The notes: generated by a model not told the origin, from the letters alone. A stretch of DNA of 37,506 nt from an uncultured Saprospiraceae bacterium (GCA_937973995.1 CALJIQ010000248.1:1-37506); one strand, 5' to 3'; counted from the stretch's first letter, positions 24,181 to 32,000 are shown. Translations and numbers: made by a program.

Positions 24181-26463
24181 ATGAAACAACTTCTATCGTA
24201 TTTACTTGTGACGTTCTTTTTTTTATGGAACATACCAACCCTGATATTTTGCCAAAATATTGAAATTGATGGGGTCATTCAATTAAAAGCAGGAGCTAAA
24301 GCTGGTTATATTTTACAATCAGATAAGGAGGGAGTGGGGACGTGGATTCCATCCCATTCGATTAGTAGAAAACAATTGTTTGTAACAGATTTTGGAGCCA
24401 AAGGGAATGGCATAACAGACGATACGGCGGCTTTCCAGGCCGCTCTTGATAGTGCTGCGATTCTAGGGGGGACTGTTCACGTACCCATAGGCAATTATAA
24501 TATTCAACAAACCTTAATCGTGCCTGCTGGTGTAAAATTACAAGGAGCCGGTATCAGCAGTCCTGATAATCCGAATAAAGGAAGCCGAATTAGTTTTTAT
24601 GGTTCTAATAGTTTTGCTCTGGAATTCATAGGGGATTATGTAGGTTGTTCTAATATGTCTATTGTTGATGTGGGAGGACAATCAGCAGGTGGTTTAAATT
24701 ATAAAACGATTGGTGGAACATTCGGTATTGGTGCAAGCTTTCAAGATTTACTAATTCTTGATTTTTTTAATGGTACGAGTGTTCAACTATATGCTAATGG
24801 AGCTTCTGGAATTGCTTGGAGTTCCTTTGAAAATATTCATATTCAAAATGCTAAAAAAGGCATTCATATTGCGGTGGCAGATGATGGCTCTTTTATCAAT
24901 TTAGTTTCCTTCAGATCCATTGATATTAGCGGTGTTGGATTTGAATATGGCATTTTTATAGAAGGGCCTTTATCTAATACGGATTGGTATAGCGTAGATT
25001 TAAAGGCAGATTGCCCAACTATGGGGCACCTTGTTCTAGACACAAAAGGGCATGTAAATATCTATGGGATTCATATTTCTACAAATGATCCCAATTGTGC
25101 AGACAAAAGCACTTTAATTGAATTAAAAGCAAATACCAAAGGAAGTTATATTCATGGTAGCGCAGGACGAGGACACATTATTGATAAAGGAAGTAATTAT
25201 ATTGATTTGCAAGGAGAGAGTGATACTGGTATTCGTCCATCAGGAAATAATGAATTATTGAATGCTGCTTTCAAGGGAATAAGTGGTATCAATATTCCTT
25301 ATTGGCAATATGAGTCTTGTATAGGATGTTCCACAACTCCTGATGCACTAGAAGTCTTAGCACCTGAATGGAAAGATCAACACCAAGTTGTGAAAATTAC
25401 CATTGGGGCAGGCGAAATGATACAATTGAGCCAAGACGATTATTACCTAACAAAATCCTTCCATCAAAAGGAGTGTTTATTTGGGGCAATGATAAAAACA
25501 GATGCACCAGATATGTACGCAGTGGCTTATACGCAATTTTGTGGACATGGGACTTCTTTTAGTAGTTCACCGCATCCAAATGATGGAAAATGGCATTACA
25601 TTGGTCAGTTAGCAATATTAGATACAGCTATATATTGCTCTCCAGATCCTAGATTTATTTTAGACAATAGGGCAGGAGGAAGTGCAGCGGTCGTTTATAT
25701 CACTACGCCAGGATTTGTTTTTAATAGAGGTAAAAAGCCCACCTTAGAAGCAGGAACAATTACGTCAGCTGGTGGGATTCTAAATGGTACGCTTAGTACC
25801 GCTATGAGGGAAGTGGAATCTTCCATTGATAATCATCTGAAGCTGGCGCATGATGGCAATGTATTCCAAGTAAGTGGATCAGCCCCAATCACCTTTATTA
25901 ATGCAAATGAGCATATTTTTCCAAATGGTACGCTCCTTACCTTGTTGTTTGAAGAAAGTGAGGTACAGATTACGCATAATCCAGCGTCCATTCGTTTACT
26001 GGGAGCGGCTAATTATTCTTCAGAATCATTTAGTTCCCTTAAACTAGTTTCAAAAGGAGATGGTACTTGGTTAGAGGTCGATAGAAATTGTTTAAATGGA
26101 TGTGTTGCAGTTAATACCTTGAAAGACGAAGCAGCAACTAGGAGTAAGGAAACGGCTTCCGAAATCGTGTTAGTTCAGCCAAAACAAGAATCTTCAGATC
26201 AAGAGGTAGCTGTTAAGATTTTTCCTAATCCTACTCTGTATGGCGTACATATAGCGTTAGATAGCCCTTCGCTACTAGAATCCTATGAATTGAAAATATT
26301 GGACAGCAGGGGGAAATTGATTTATCAGCGTACGATTGAGGGGCGTAAAACTTGGCTAGACTTTAATGGTTTAGGTGTTTCAGCAGGTACTTACTTCCTG
26401 CGTATAAAAAATCAAAAAGGTAGCGTTATCAAAACTAAAAAAATAATTATTCTTAAGTCTTAG
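24181..26463 (+). CDS. Pectate-lyase-like beta-helix protein with T9SS sorting domain
   Basis: The 760-residue protein parallels the preceding gene: signal peptide, the fibre-like LKAGAKAGYILQSDKEG segment, the beta-helix entry VTDFGAKGNGITDDTAAFQA and ~400 residues of helix rungs. The second shared domain follows (to ~640, ending ...GDGTWLEVDRN). It adds a linker with EAATRSKETASE and a C-terminal type IX sorting domain (~675-760: VKIFPNPTLYGVHIALDS, LKILDSRGKLIYQ, GTYFLRIKNQKG, TKKIIIL). It should thus cross the outer membrane and be attached at the surface or released. D/N-rich rungs suggest a carbohydrate target, but no catalytic site can be assigned. It sits 65 bp after its paralogue, likely in one operon made by tandem duplication. 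Confidence 0.86.
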   Translation: MKQLLSYLLVTFFFLWNIPTLIFCQNIEIDGVIQLKAGAKAGYILQSDKEGVGTWIPSHSISRKQLFVTDFGAKGNGITDDTAAFQAALDSAAILGGTVHVPIGNYNIQQTLIVPAGVKLQGAGISSPDNPNKGSRISFYGSNSFALEFIGDYVGCSNMSIVDVGGQSAGGLNYKTIGGTFGIGASFQDLLILDFFNGTSVQLYANGASGIAWSSFENIHIQNAKKGIHIAVADDGSFINLVSFRSIDISGVGFEYGIFIEGPLSNTDWYSVDLKADCPTMGHLVLDTKGHVNIYGIHISTNDPNCADKSTLIELKANTKGSYIHGSAGRGHIIDKGSNYIDLQGESDTGIRPSGNNELLNAAFKGISGINIPYWQYESCIGCSTTPDALEVLAPEWKDQHQVVKITIGAGEMIQLSQDDYYLTKSFHQKECLFGAMIKTDAPDMYAVAYTQFCGHGTSFSSSPHPNDGKWHYIGQLAILDTAIYCSPDPRFILDNRAGGSAAVVYITTPGFVFNRGKKPTLEAGTITSAGGILNGTLSTAMREVESSIDNHLKLAHDGNVFQVSGSAPITFINANEHIFPNGTLLTLLFEESEVQITHNPASIRLLGAANYSSESFSSLKLVSKGDGTWLEVDRNCLNGCVAVNTLKDEAATRSKETASEIVLVQPKQESSDQEVAVKIFPNPTLYGVHIALDSPSLLESYELKILDSRGKLIYQRTIEGRKTWLDFNGLGVSAGTYFLRIKNQKGSVIKTKKIIILKS

Positions 26464-26514
26464 GCAAATAATAACCTACCCATTTTACACAAGAAATCTA
26501 TCGGAAAAGACTTC

Positions 26515-27264
26515 TCACTCAACAACATGCTCCCCACTCTTATACCGATGTTCTGCATCAAAAGCACTAATGATATTTTCATTGCGCTCATCTTTTTCCA
26601 CTAATCCATCTCGAAGGCGTATGATTCGGTGTGCATGTTGGGCGATATCAGGCTCATGGGTAACGACTATGATCGTATTACCTGCTTGGTGTAATTTTTC
26701 GAAAATCTCCATGATTTCAATGGAGGTTTTCGTATCCAAATTTCCAGTCGGCTCATCTGCTAAAATGATGGCAGGATTATTAACCAAGGCCCTAGCAATC
26801 GCTACCCGTTGACGCTGCCCACCTGATAATTCATTTGGCTTATGATCCATACGATCTCCCAAGCCCACAGCTTCCAAAGAATCTGCTGCCTTATCAGATC
26901 GATCCGATTTACTGAATCCTGCATAGACTAACGGTAGCGCAACATTGTCAAGGGAGGAAAGACGAGGCAATAAGTTAAAGGTCTGAAAGACAAAGCCAAT
27001 TTCTTTATTCCGTACCTCTGCCAATTCTGCATCATCCATCGTACTCACGTTCGTTCCATTTAAGATGTAGTCGCCTGCTGTTGGAGAATCCAAGCAACCA
27101 AATAAATTCATCAAGGTGGATTTCCCTGAACCAGAAGGGCCCATCAATGCCACATACTCGTTTTTATGAATATCTACCGTAATGGATTGTAACGCATGGA
27201 CCTTTTCCGATCCCATAACATAGGTCTTCTTTAGGTCTCTAACAGAAATGATTGGTTGTGTCAT
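26515..27264 (-). CDS. LolD/MacB-type ABC transporter ATP-binding protein
   Basis: Using ATG at 27264 gives 249 residues beginning [18 protein letters not shown]. Walker [10 protein letters not shown] is at 42-50, the Q-loop FQTFNLLP, signature [15 protein letters not shown], Walker [13 protein letters not shown] and the H-loop VVTHEPD follow. The sequence around the Walker B ([13 protein letters not shown]) is typical of the MacB/LolD group that exports lipoproteins or antibiotics in partnership with a FtsX-like permease. No permease gene adjoins it in the window, so the partner is elsewhere. A longer frame upstream (to 27336) reads through a short-repeat hairpin and is not credible. It follows gatC at 81 bp on the same strand. 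Confidence 0.92.
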   Translation of the reverse strand: MTQPIISVRDLKKTYVMGSEKVHALQSITVDIHKNEYVALMGPSGSGKSTLMNLFGCLDSPTAGDYILNGTNVSTMDDAELAEVRNKEIGFVFQTFNLLPRLSSLDNVALPLVYAGFSKSDRSDKAADSLEAVGLGDRMDHKPNELSGGQRQRVAIARALVNNPAIILADEPTGNLDTKTSIEIMEIFEKLHQAGNTIIVVTHEPDIAQHAHRIIRLRDGLVEKDERNENIISAFDAEHRYKSGEHVVE

Positions 27265-27345
27265 ACCAGAGGTTCGGTTGACGGTGGAAGGTGGATACGC
27301 TCTTTTTACCGCTAGGCAAAAGCCCGCTCGATCCACCGTCTACCG
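27265..27345. repeat. Inverted ACGGTGGA-type repeat filling the ABC/gatC gap
   Basis: GACGGTGGA and AGGTGGAT near 27279-27295 pair with ATCCACCGTCTACCGT near 27330-27346 with three mismatches. The gap consists almost entirely of this hairpin. It lies flush with the gatC stop codon. Confidence 0.55.
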
Positions 27346-27636
27346 TTATAAATCTATAACTTTCGCTATTTTAAAATATTGTTCGTTGCGTTCTGGGGCA
27401 TTCGCCAATGCCGCTTCTCGATTTACTTGATTTTTTACCTCATCTTCCCGTAGCACATTTACTTCTTCGGAAATATACACCAAAGGCGCCACTTTTGATA
27501 AATCTAGCTCTTGTAATTTTTCTACCATTCCCAAAATCTTATTGAGGTCTTCCTGTATCTTAACTCTTTCTGCTGTTGATAATTGTAAACGAGCTAACTT
27601 TTCTAGTTTTAAAATTAAGTCTTTATCTATCTGCAT
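27346..27636 (-). CDS. gatC: Aspartyl/glutamyl-tRNA amidotransferase subunit C
   Basis: The 96-residue protein has the whole GatC pattern: an N-terminal helical part (LILKLEKLARLQLSTAERVK), a central EDLNKILGMVEKLQELDLS, the conserved turn LVYISEEVNVLREDEV and a C-terminal NAPERNEQYFKIAKVI. GatC tethers GatA and GatB, which convert misacylated Asp-tRNA-Asn or Glu-tRNA-Gln. GlnS is also encoded here, so at least for glutamine the direct route exists and GatCAB may serve mainly asparagine; this depends on whether AsnRS is present. gatA and gatB are not in the window. Confidence 0.93.
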   Translation of the reverse strand: MQIDKDLILKLEKLARLQLSTAERVKIQEDLNKILGMVEKLQELDLSKVAPLVYISEEVNVLREDEVKNQVNREAALANAPERNEQYFKIAKVIDL

Positions 27637-27694
27637 GATAATATTTTAGATGATGGGTAGCTTATGCGGGATGAAATGCGGTTTTCTATTGGTT

Positions 27695-27798
27695 CATTGT
27701 TCCATTGATCCATTGTCTCATTGATCCATTGTCTCATTGATCCATTGTCTCATTGATCCATTGTCTCATTGATCCATTGTCTCATTGTTCTATTGTCA
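27695..27798. repeat. 13-unit octamer array (CATTGATC / CATTGTCT)
   Basis: Thirteen contiguous 8-bp units alternate mainly CATTGATC and CATTGTCT, with CATTGTTC and TATTGTCA at the edges. The phase is kept exactly for 104 bp. Confidence 0.93.
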
Positions 27799-27815
27799 AT
27801 AGTAGGACAAAATTA

Positions 27816-27887
27816 CTGATCAGATGAACTTAAAGTCATCAGATCAGACGTTATCATTCAATCTGATCACTCAAAGTGATCTGATTG
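27816..27887. repeat. Twin TGATCAGAT palindromes between the arrays
   Basis: CTGATCAGATGA (27816-27827) pairs with TCATCAGATCAG (27836-27847), and CAATCTGATCACT (27859-27871) with AGTGATCTGATTG (27875-27887), each with one mismatch. All four arms are variants of one TGATCAGAT motif. They could be binding sites or hairpins. Confidence 0.7.
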
Positions 27888-27917
27888 ATTGTTTCATTTT
27901 TATGCCCAAAAACTTTT

Positions 27918-28044
27918 CATTGATTCATTGTCTCATTGAGCTTAGTATCAATGGGACAATGGGACAATGGGACAATGGGACAATGGGACAATGGGACAAT
28001 GGGACAATAGGACAATAGAACAATAGAACAGTGAAACAATAGAA
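27918..28044. repeat. Inverted octamer array (CATTGTCT x3, then CAATGGGA x12)
   Basis: Three CATTG units (27918-27941) are followed by a 7-base break and then twelve contiguous units from 27949 to 28044. Seven of these read CAATGGGA, then CAATAGGA, CAATAGAA and CAGTGAAA variants. They are the reverse complement family of the left array. The last unit ends four bases before the asparaginase stop codon. Confidence 0.93.
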
Positions 28045-28048
28045 CCAT

Positions 28049-28540
28049 TTAATCCAATTCCTCAAAAAAGCCAGTTTCTCGATTTTTTCGGACATTGTCC
28101 CACTTAAAAAAGCGACCGTTCATAGCAACGAATACGCCCGAGGGTAACGCTTGTGCAAAGGCTATGGCACTTCCCAAATTAAAAAAACCATCGGAAGAAT
28201 CGCCAAAGGCATAGGGAATCATGGCGCCCATTAGGATGATGGTTTTGCCTTTTATTTGTTCTTTCGCTAGATATTTAGCGGTATCTACCATGGTATCGGT
28301 ACCATGTGTGATGACAATTTCCTTTGCTTTGGTGCGTCGGCAATTATGGGCGATGATTTCTCGATCCGCTTTCGTCATCTCCAGACTATCGATCATCATT
28401 AAGGTCTTAATATCTATATCTGCCGTACACCGACCTCGTGCAAACATTTCCTTCAAATGGGTATCCTTGAAAAATAATTTACCTGTAATGAAGTCATATT
28501 CTTTGTCGAAGGTACCTCCTGTTACGAAAACTTGAATCAT
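28049..28540 (-). CDS. Asparaginase-like protein, N-terminal domain only
   Basis: With ATG at 28540 the protein is 163 residues, covering only the first domain of type I/II asparaginases. Both catalytic threonines are present: TGGTFD near the start (residues ~7-12) and HGTDTM (~86-91), plus KGKTIILMGAMIP, the conserved strand of the family. The C-terminal half that completes the dimer in canonical L-asparaginases is absent, and the chain ends GFFEELD. Short stand-alone versions are known in other bacteria; it might deamidate asparagine or a different amide. The upstream six codons in frame (MTNDQS) are translated repeat sequence, so they are left out. It lies between two repeat arrays. Confidence 0.82.
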   Translation of the reverse strand: MIQVFVTGGTFDKEYDFITGKLFFKDTHLKEMFARGRCTADIDIKTLMMIDSLEMTKADREIIAHNCRRTKAKEIVITHGTDTMVDTAKYLAKEQIKGKTIILMGAMIPYAFGDSSDGFFNLGSAIAFAQALPSGVFVAMNGRFFKWDNVRKNRETGFFEELD

Positions 28541-28577
28541 GGATTGGTCATTAGTCATTCAGTCATTGGTCATTGGT
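28541..28577. repeat. Heptamer array (GGTCATT) between asparaginase and S23-type genes
   Basis: ATTGGTCATTAGTCATT (28543-28559) is followed by CAGTCATTGGTCATTGG. The first 17 bases are a perfect inverted copy of 29019-29035 on the other side of the S23-type gene. The asparaginase ATG directly adjoins the array. Confidence 0.85.
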
Positions 28578-28584
28578 AAAGCTG

Positions 28585-28956
28585 TCAACTATTATTAGAT
28601 GGTCCAATGGTACTGATGTAGGCGTTTAGCATTTTTAGTAGGATGTTTAACTCCTTTTTTAAAAATTCATACCTTTCATCGGATACTAAATTTCTATTAT
28701 TGGCTTTTTCAAGCCATGTTTGAGTTTCAGTCAGTGACCCTCTGCTGTAATAACAAAATTTTTTGTTCTCTTTGAAATGAAATCTTCCATATCCTTCAGA
28801 GATATTTGCTGCAATGGAATCTGCACTTCTAACCCACTGTTTTCCGAGTGTATCCCTCTCATAATATTGCCATTCTGAAACAATTTTCCATATCCACTCT
28901 CCAATTTTCATAGCTTTTCCATACACCTTTAATTCATTTAATTTTAAAGATTGCAT
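28585..28956 (-). CDS. Four-helix-bundle protein (23S rRNA-intervening-sequence / S23 family)
   Basis: Taking ATG at 28956 gives 123 residues starting MQSLKLNELKVYGKAM. The family signature is clear: WVRSADSIAANISEGYGRFH, FCYYSRGSLTETQTWLEKA, and a last helix ending LLKMLNAYIS. These proteins (TIGR02436) were named for genes inside 23S rRNA intervening sequences, but most copies, like this one, stand alone. They share a fold with the Avd accessory proteins of diversity-generating retroelements and other retron-associated bundles. No reverse transcriptase or variable repeat is present in the window. The gene is enclosed by inverted heptamer arrays, suggesting that it moved as a unit. An in-frame extension upstream (to 29034) translates the array and is rejected. 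Confidence 0.88.
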   Translation of the reverse strand: MQSLKLNELKVYGKAMKIGEWIWKIVSEWQYYERDTLGKQWVRSADSIAANISEGYGRFHFKENKKFCYYSRGSLTETQTWLEKANNRNLVSDERYEFLKKELNILLKMLNAYISTIGPSNNS

Positions 28957-28980
28957 GATGTGTTTAGTTTTGTTAATTAT

Positions 28981-29040
28981 TGACCATTGAGTCATATAAA
29001 CATCTAAACTAATGACAAAATGACTAATGACCAATGACTA
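28981..29040. repeat. Heptamer array (AATGACC/GACTAAT) overlapping the dapD stop codon
   Basis: AATGACTAATGACCAAT (29019-29035) plus GACTAA and TGACCATTGAGTCAT form the array. The dapD stop (TAG on the minus strand, 29040-29038) is itself part of the terminal heptamer. The 17-bp core is an inverted copy of 28543-28559. Confidence 0.85.
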
Positions 29041-30198
29041 ACTTTTATGCAAACTAGCATTCAACTCAATCACTTTTTGATTGGGGCGACAAGTGATTTT
29101 ACCCGTTTGCGAATCTTGTATGATAAGTAGGTGATCTTTACCATTTAAGGCAATGCCTTTTACCACATTTTCGCCCTCAGCTACTATCGTACCATCCAAA
29201 TCAACAGGTTGCTTGTCGTTGTTGTATAAGGATACTTTTGAGCCAGCAGTAATATATACCCCTGCTGCTACCGTACAGCCATCTCCTAAGGAGATTCCTG
29301 TGCCCGCATTCGCACCCAAGAGACATTGTTTGCCAATGGAGATAACATTTTTATTACCACCAGAAAGTGTTCCCATGATGGAGGCACCCCCTCCAATATC
29401 CGATTGATCATCAACGATAACTCCGGCAGAGATTCTTCCTTCTACCATCGCTTTGCCCAAAGTACCTGCATTGAAATTGATAAAACCAGCTGGCATGACC
29501 GTCGTTCCAGAACTTAAATGTGCGCCTAACCGAACTTTAGAACCTGCTACAATCCGAACACCTTGCGGTACATGGAAATTGACCATATATGGAAATTTAT
29601 CTACATGACTCACCACCAATTCTTGACCTTTAAAAGTAGCATTCAGGCGTTCCTCTGCTAAATCCTCTGGAAGAATTGGTCCTTTATTGGTCCAAGCGAT
29701 ATTATTCATTTTTCCAAAGATTCCAGCAACGCCAATCTCATGTGGCTTCACATGTAATTGAGATAAACACTGGGTCTTAAAATACCCTTCTTCTGGATTG
29801 GCTACGGGGGTATCCTTATCAAATAGGAAATAGGCGATAAGGTCTAGCGAAGCATAGCCTTTGGGATATTTATACTGCGTTAATAGTTGATGGATGAGTT
29901 TAATATTGGGATGTTGATCTATCTCCTCATGGAAGGCTGCAAACTTGTCAAAAGCAATTTGTAAATGTCCCTTATTAATAACAGTAAAACCATTTTCAGT
30001 ACTGCTATATCCTGTTATATCTTGTAAAAGTGCTGCAGTACCGTAGGCTGTTTCAAAATTAATGAGCGGAAAGAAAACCTCTAATGTTTTGTCTCCTTTA
30101 GTTTTGCGGATGCCTAATCCAAATGCGGTTGGTTTTTGGTAGCCCTCTCTATTTTGTACAGATGCTACGTAGTCTTTGAAGTCTTGTATGCTAGTCAT
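29038..30198 (-). CDS. dapD: Tetrahydrodipicolinate N-succinyltransferase (long-type DapD)
   Basis: With ATG at 30198 the protein is 386 residues. The N-terminal half contains the FGLGIRKTKGD and FPLINFETAYGTAALLQDIT segments of the longer DapD type. The C-terminal half is a left-handed beta-helix of hexapeptide repeats: VRIVAGSKVRLGAHLSSGTT, VEGRISAGVIVDDQSDIGGG, ISIGKQCLLGANAGTGISLG, and GCTVAAGVYITAGS. It transfers succinyl from succinyl-CoA to tetrahydrodipicolinate in lysine/meso-diaminopimelate synthesis, needed for the cell wall. A 20-residue upstream extension (to 30258) translates a TTGAATGA repeat and is rejected. The stop codon falls within a heptamer array. Confidence 0.92.
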   Translation of the reverse strand: MTSIQDFKDYVASVQNREGYQKPTAFGLGIRKTKGDKTLEVFFPLINFETAYGTAALLQDITGYSSTENGFTVINKGHLQIAFDKFAAFHEEIDQHPNIKLIHQLLTQYKYPKGYASLDLIAYFLFDKDTPVANPEEGYFKTQCLSQLHVKPHEIGVAGIFGKMNNIAWTNKGPILPEDLAEERLNATFKGQELVVSHVDKFPYMVNFHVPQGVRIVAGSKVRLGAHLSSGTTVMPAGFINFNAGTLGKAMVEGRISAGVIVDDQSDIGGGASIMGTLSGGNKNVISIGKQCLLGANAGTGISLGDGCTVAAGVYITAGSKVSLYNNDKQPVDLDGTIVAEGENVVKGIALNGKDHLLIIQDSQTGKITCRPNQKVIELNASLHKS

Positions 30199-30204
30199 TC
30201 TTTT

Positions 30205-30275
30205 AATTTTGAATGATTGAATTTTGAATGATTGAATGCCCGTACATTCAAAATTCAATCATTCCTCATTCAAAA
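30205..30275. repeat. Perfect 20-bp hairpin of TTGAATGA repeats between dapD and lpdA
   Basis: GAATGATTGAATTTTGAATG (30211-30230) pairs perfectly with 30245-30264 around a 14-base loop. Further octamer-like copies (ATTTTGAATGA, CATTCAAAATT) fill the gap. It begins directly after the lpdA stop codon and ends a few bases before the dapD ATG. Confidence 0.85.
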
Positions 30276-31673
30276 TTATAAGTGTATTACTTCGCCATAT
30301 GCTGCGGCTGCAGCTTCCATCACCGCCTCACTCATAGTGGGGTGGGGGTGGATAGATTTGATGATTTCGTGTCCAGTGGTTTCTAGTTTTCTTGCAGCTA
30401 CCACTTCGGCAATCATTTCTGTTACATTGTAGCCAATCATATGCGCCCCTAAGAATTCTCCATATTTGGCATCAAAAATAACTTTCACGAATCCCTCTTT
30501 TGCACCAGCTGCATTGGCTTTACCAGAAGCAGAAAAGGGAAATTTTCCTACTTTAATTTCATAACCTGCCTCTTTCGCTCCTTTTTCTGTGAATCCAACG
30601 GAGGCTATTTCAGGAGAACAATAAGTACAGCCAGGGATATTGTTATAATCTATCGGTTCTGGATGATGTCCAGCTATTTTTTCTACACAGGTAATTGCCT
30701 CCGCCGTAGCAACATGGGCTAAGGCAGGACCAGGCGTTACATCCCCAACAGCATAGATACCCGAAATATTTGTTTGATAGAATTCATCCACTTGTATCAG
30801 TCCTCTTTCTGTTTTAATACCTAAGGCTTCTAAGCCGATATTTTCGGTATTTGGCGTAACACCAGCCGCAGAAAGTACTACTTCGCATTCAATGATGTCT
30901 TCTTTCCCTGTTTTTCTGTTTTTAATGCTGACTTTGCAGTTTTTACCTTTGGTATCAACAGATTCTACAGAAGTATTGCCAAGAACTTTGATGCCTTTCT
31001 TTTTATACACTTTTCCTAATTCTTTGGATATATCTACATCCTCTCTAGGCACTAGCCCTTGTTCCATAAATTCAACAATAGTCACTTCAGTACCTATAGC
31101 GTTGTAGAAGTAGGCAAACTCAACGCCAATGGCGCCAGCACCAACCACCACCATTGATTTAGGCTGTTTTTTAAGCGACATGGCTTTTCGATACTCAATG
31201 ATCTTTTCCCCATCAATCGGTAAGCTGGGAAGTTGTTTTGCCCTGCCCCCAGTCGCAATTATAATATGAGGTGCCTCATAGGTAGTGGATTTGCCCGCTT
31301 TATCTACTACCTCTACTTTCTTTCCTCTGGCTAGTTTTCCAGTCCCTTCTAGGACGGTGATTTTATTTTTTCTAAATAGAAAGTTGACGCCTTTGCTCAT
31401 GCCGTCTGCAACGCCTCTACTTCTTTTGACCATATCTTCAAAGCTAGCTTCCGCTTTTCCAATTTTAATTCCATAATCAGCAGCGTGGGAGATATATTCA
31501 AATACTTGAGCACTTTTTAGTAAGGCTTTGGTGGGAATGCAGCCCCAATTTAGGCAGATACCACCAAGCGATTCTCGTTCCACAACGGCTACTTTCAATC
31601 CTAATTGAGAAGCTCTAATGGCTGCAGGATAGCCTCCTGGACCACTTCCGATAACAATTACATCAAAGTTCAT
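30276..31673 (-). CDS. lpdA: Dihydrolipoyl dehydrogenase
   Basis: The 465-residue flavoprotein has the FAD-binding VIGSGPGGYPAA motif (from residue 7), the redox disulphide GGICLNWGCIPTK (C40, C45), the NAD-binding GAGAIGVEFA, the second FAD strand GIYAVGDVTPGPALAH, and the C-terminal acid-base pair HPHPTMSEA (H444, E449). This is E3 of the pyruvate/2-oxoglutarate dehydrogenase and glycine-cleavage complexes; it re-oxidises dihydrolipoamide with NAD+. No E1 or E2 gene adjoins, so the complex it serves cannot be deduced. Length and motifs are complete. Confidence 0.97.
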   Translation of the reverse strand: MNFDVIVIGSGPGGYPAAIRASQLGLKVAVVERESLGGICLNWGCIPTKALLKSAQVFEYISHAADYGIKIGKAEASFEDMVKRSRGVADGMSKGVNFLFRKNKITVLEGTGKLARGKKVEVVDKAGKSTTYEAPHIIIATGGRAKQLPSLPIDGEKIIEYRKAMSLKKQPKSMVVVGAGAIGVEFAYFYNAIGTEVTIVEFMEQGLVPREDVDISKELGKVYKKKGIKVLGNTSVESVDTKGKNCKVSIKNRKTGKEDIIECEVVLSAAGVTPNTENIGLEALGIKTERGLIQVDEFYQTNISGIYAVGDVTPGPALAHVATAEAITCVEKIAGHHPEPIDYNNIPGCTYCSPEIASVGFTEKGAKEAGYEIKVGKFPFSASGKANAAGAKEGFVKVIFDAKYGEFLGAHMIGYNVTEMIAEVVAARKLETTGHEIIKSIHPHPTMSEAVMEAAAAAYGEVIHL

Positions 31674-31737
31674 AACAAGAATGATTTTGGAGTGTTTGAT
31701 TAAGGAATGAGTTAAAAATATCTGTACATTTTGACTG

Positions 31738-31823
31738 GTAAATTTTTCCTCTTTCTTCGTTATAAAAAGCCTTACGTAGCTTAGGCTATGTGCGGTTTTT
31801 ATGCCTTGAAAGAGAAAAAATTT
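31738..31823. repeat. Inverted repeat with TTTTTC arms
   Basis: AAATTTTTCCTCTTTC (~31740-31755) pairs with GAAAGAGAAAAAATTT (~31808-31823) with one mismatch. Inside, TAAAAAGCC...ACGTAGC pairs with GCTATGTGCGGTTTTTA (31763-31800) around TTAG. It is upstream of both flanking genes, so a simple terminator role is unlikely. Confidence 0.55.
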
Positions 31824-31884
31824 CCTGCCTCAAAAAAGAACATTTATTTATATCTCATTCCAAAGATTTTAGGATAATAGATTA

Positions 31885-31975
31885 GGTAGGCTTGGAGAAA
31901 AGCTAATTTAATTGCAAAGGAAGTTTCCTTCTGTGACCTAGGAAAGCTTTGAGATAAGCCTACTTAATTCTAATC
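31885..31975. repeat. Imperfect inverted repeat upstream of the T9SS surface protein
   Basis: TTAGGTAGGCTTGG-AGAAAAGCT pairs with AGCTTTGAG-ATAAGCCTACTTAA, and the centre contains AAGGAA/TTCCTT. It lies about 25 bp before the start codon and could be a leader structure or a degenerate mobile element. Confidence 0.5.
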
Positions 31976-32000
31976 TCATCATTTAATTAATTTAGGATTT

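Larger units (their letters stand above)
27637..28048. other. 412-bp gap made of mirrored octamer arrays and twin palindromes
   Basis: No gene. Left and right octamer arrays of the CATTG family face each other across two palindromic hairpins (separate entries). A frame on the plus strand at 27824-28018 is a translation of the repeats and is not a gene. Confidence 0.75.
31674..32000. other. 327-bp divergent gap with two large inverted repeats
   Basis: No gene is seen. It must hold promoters for lpdA and the 32001 surface-protein gene, but no clear -7/-33 pair is visible. Two long inverted repeats occupy most of it (separate entries). Confidence 0.55.

Noticed and set aside
27265-27336. 24-residue extension of the LolD-like ATPase
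   Set aside because: It translates an ACGGTGGA-type repeat; MTQPIISV fits the family.
27824-28018. Plus-strand frame of 64 residues
   Set aside because: Its second half is a translation of the CAATGGGA octamer array.
27695-28044. CRISPR array
   Set aside because: The units are 8 bp, contiguous and without unique spacers; no cas genes are present.
28585-28956. Accessory gene (Avd) of a diversity-generating retroelement
   Set aside because: The fold family is shared, but there is no reverse transcriptase, template repeat or variable repeat in the window.
30199-30258. 20-residue extension of DapD
   Set aside because: It reads through the TTGAATGA hairpin; MTSIQDF at 30198 is the natural start.
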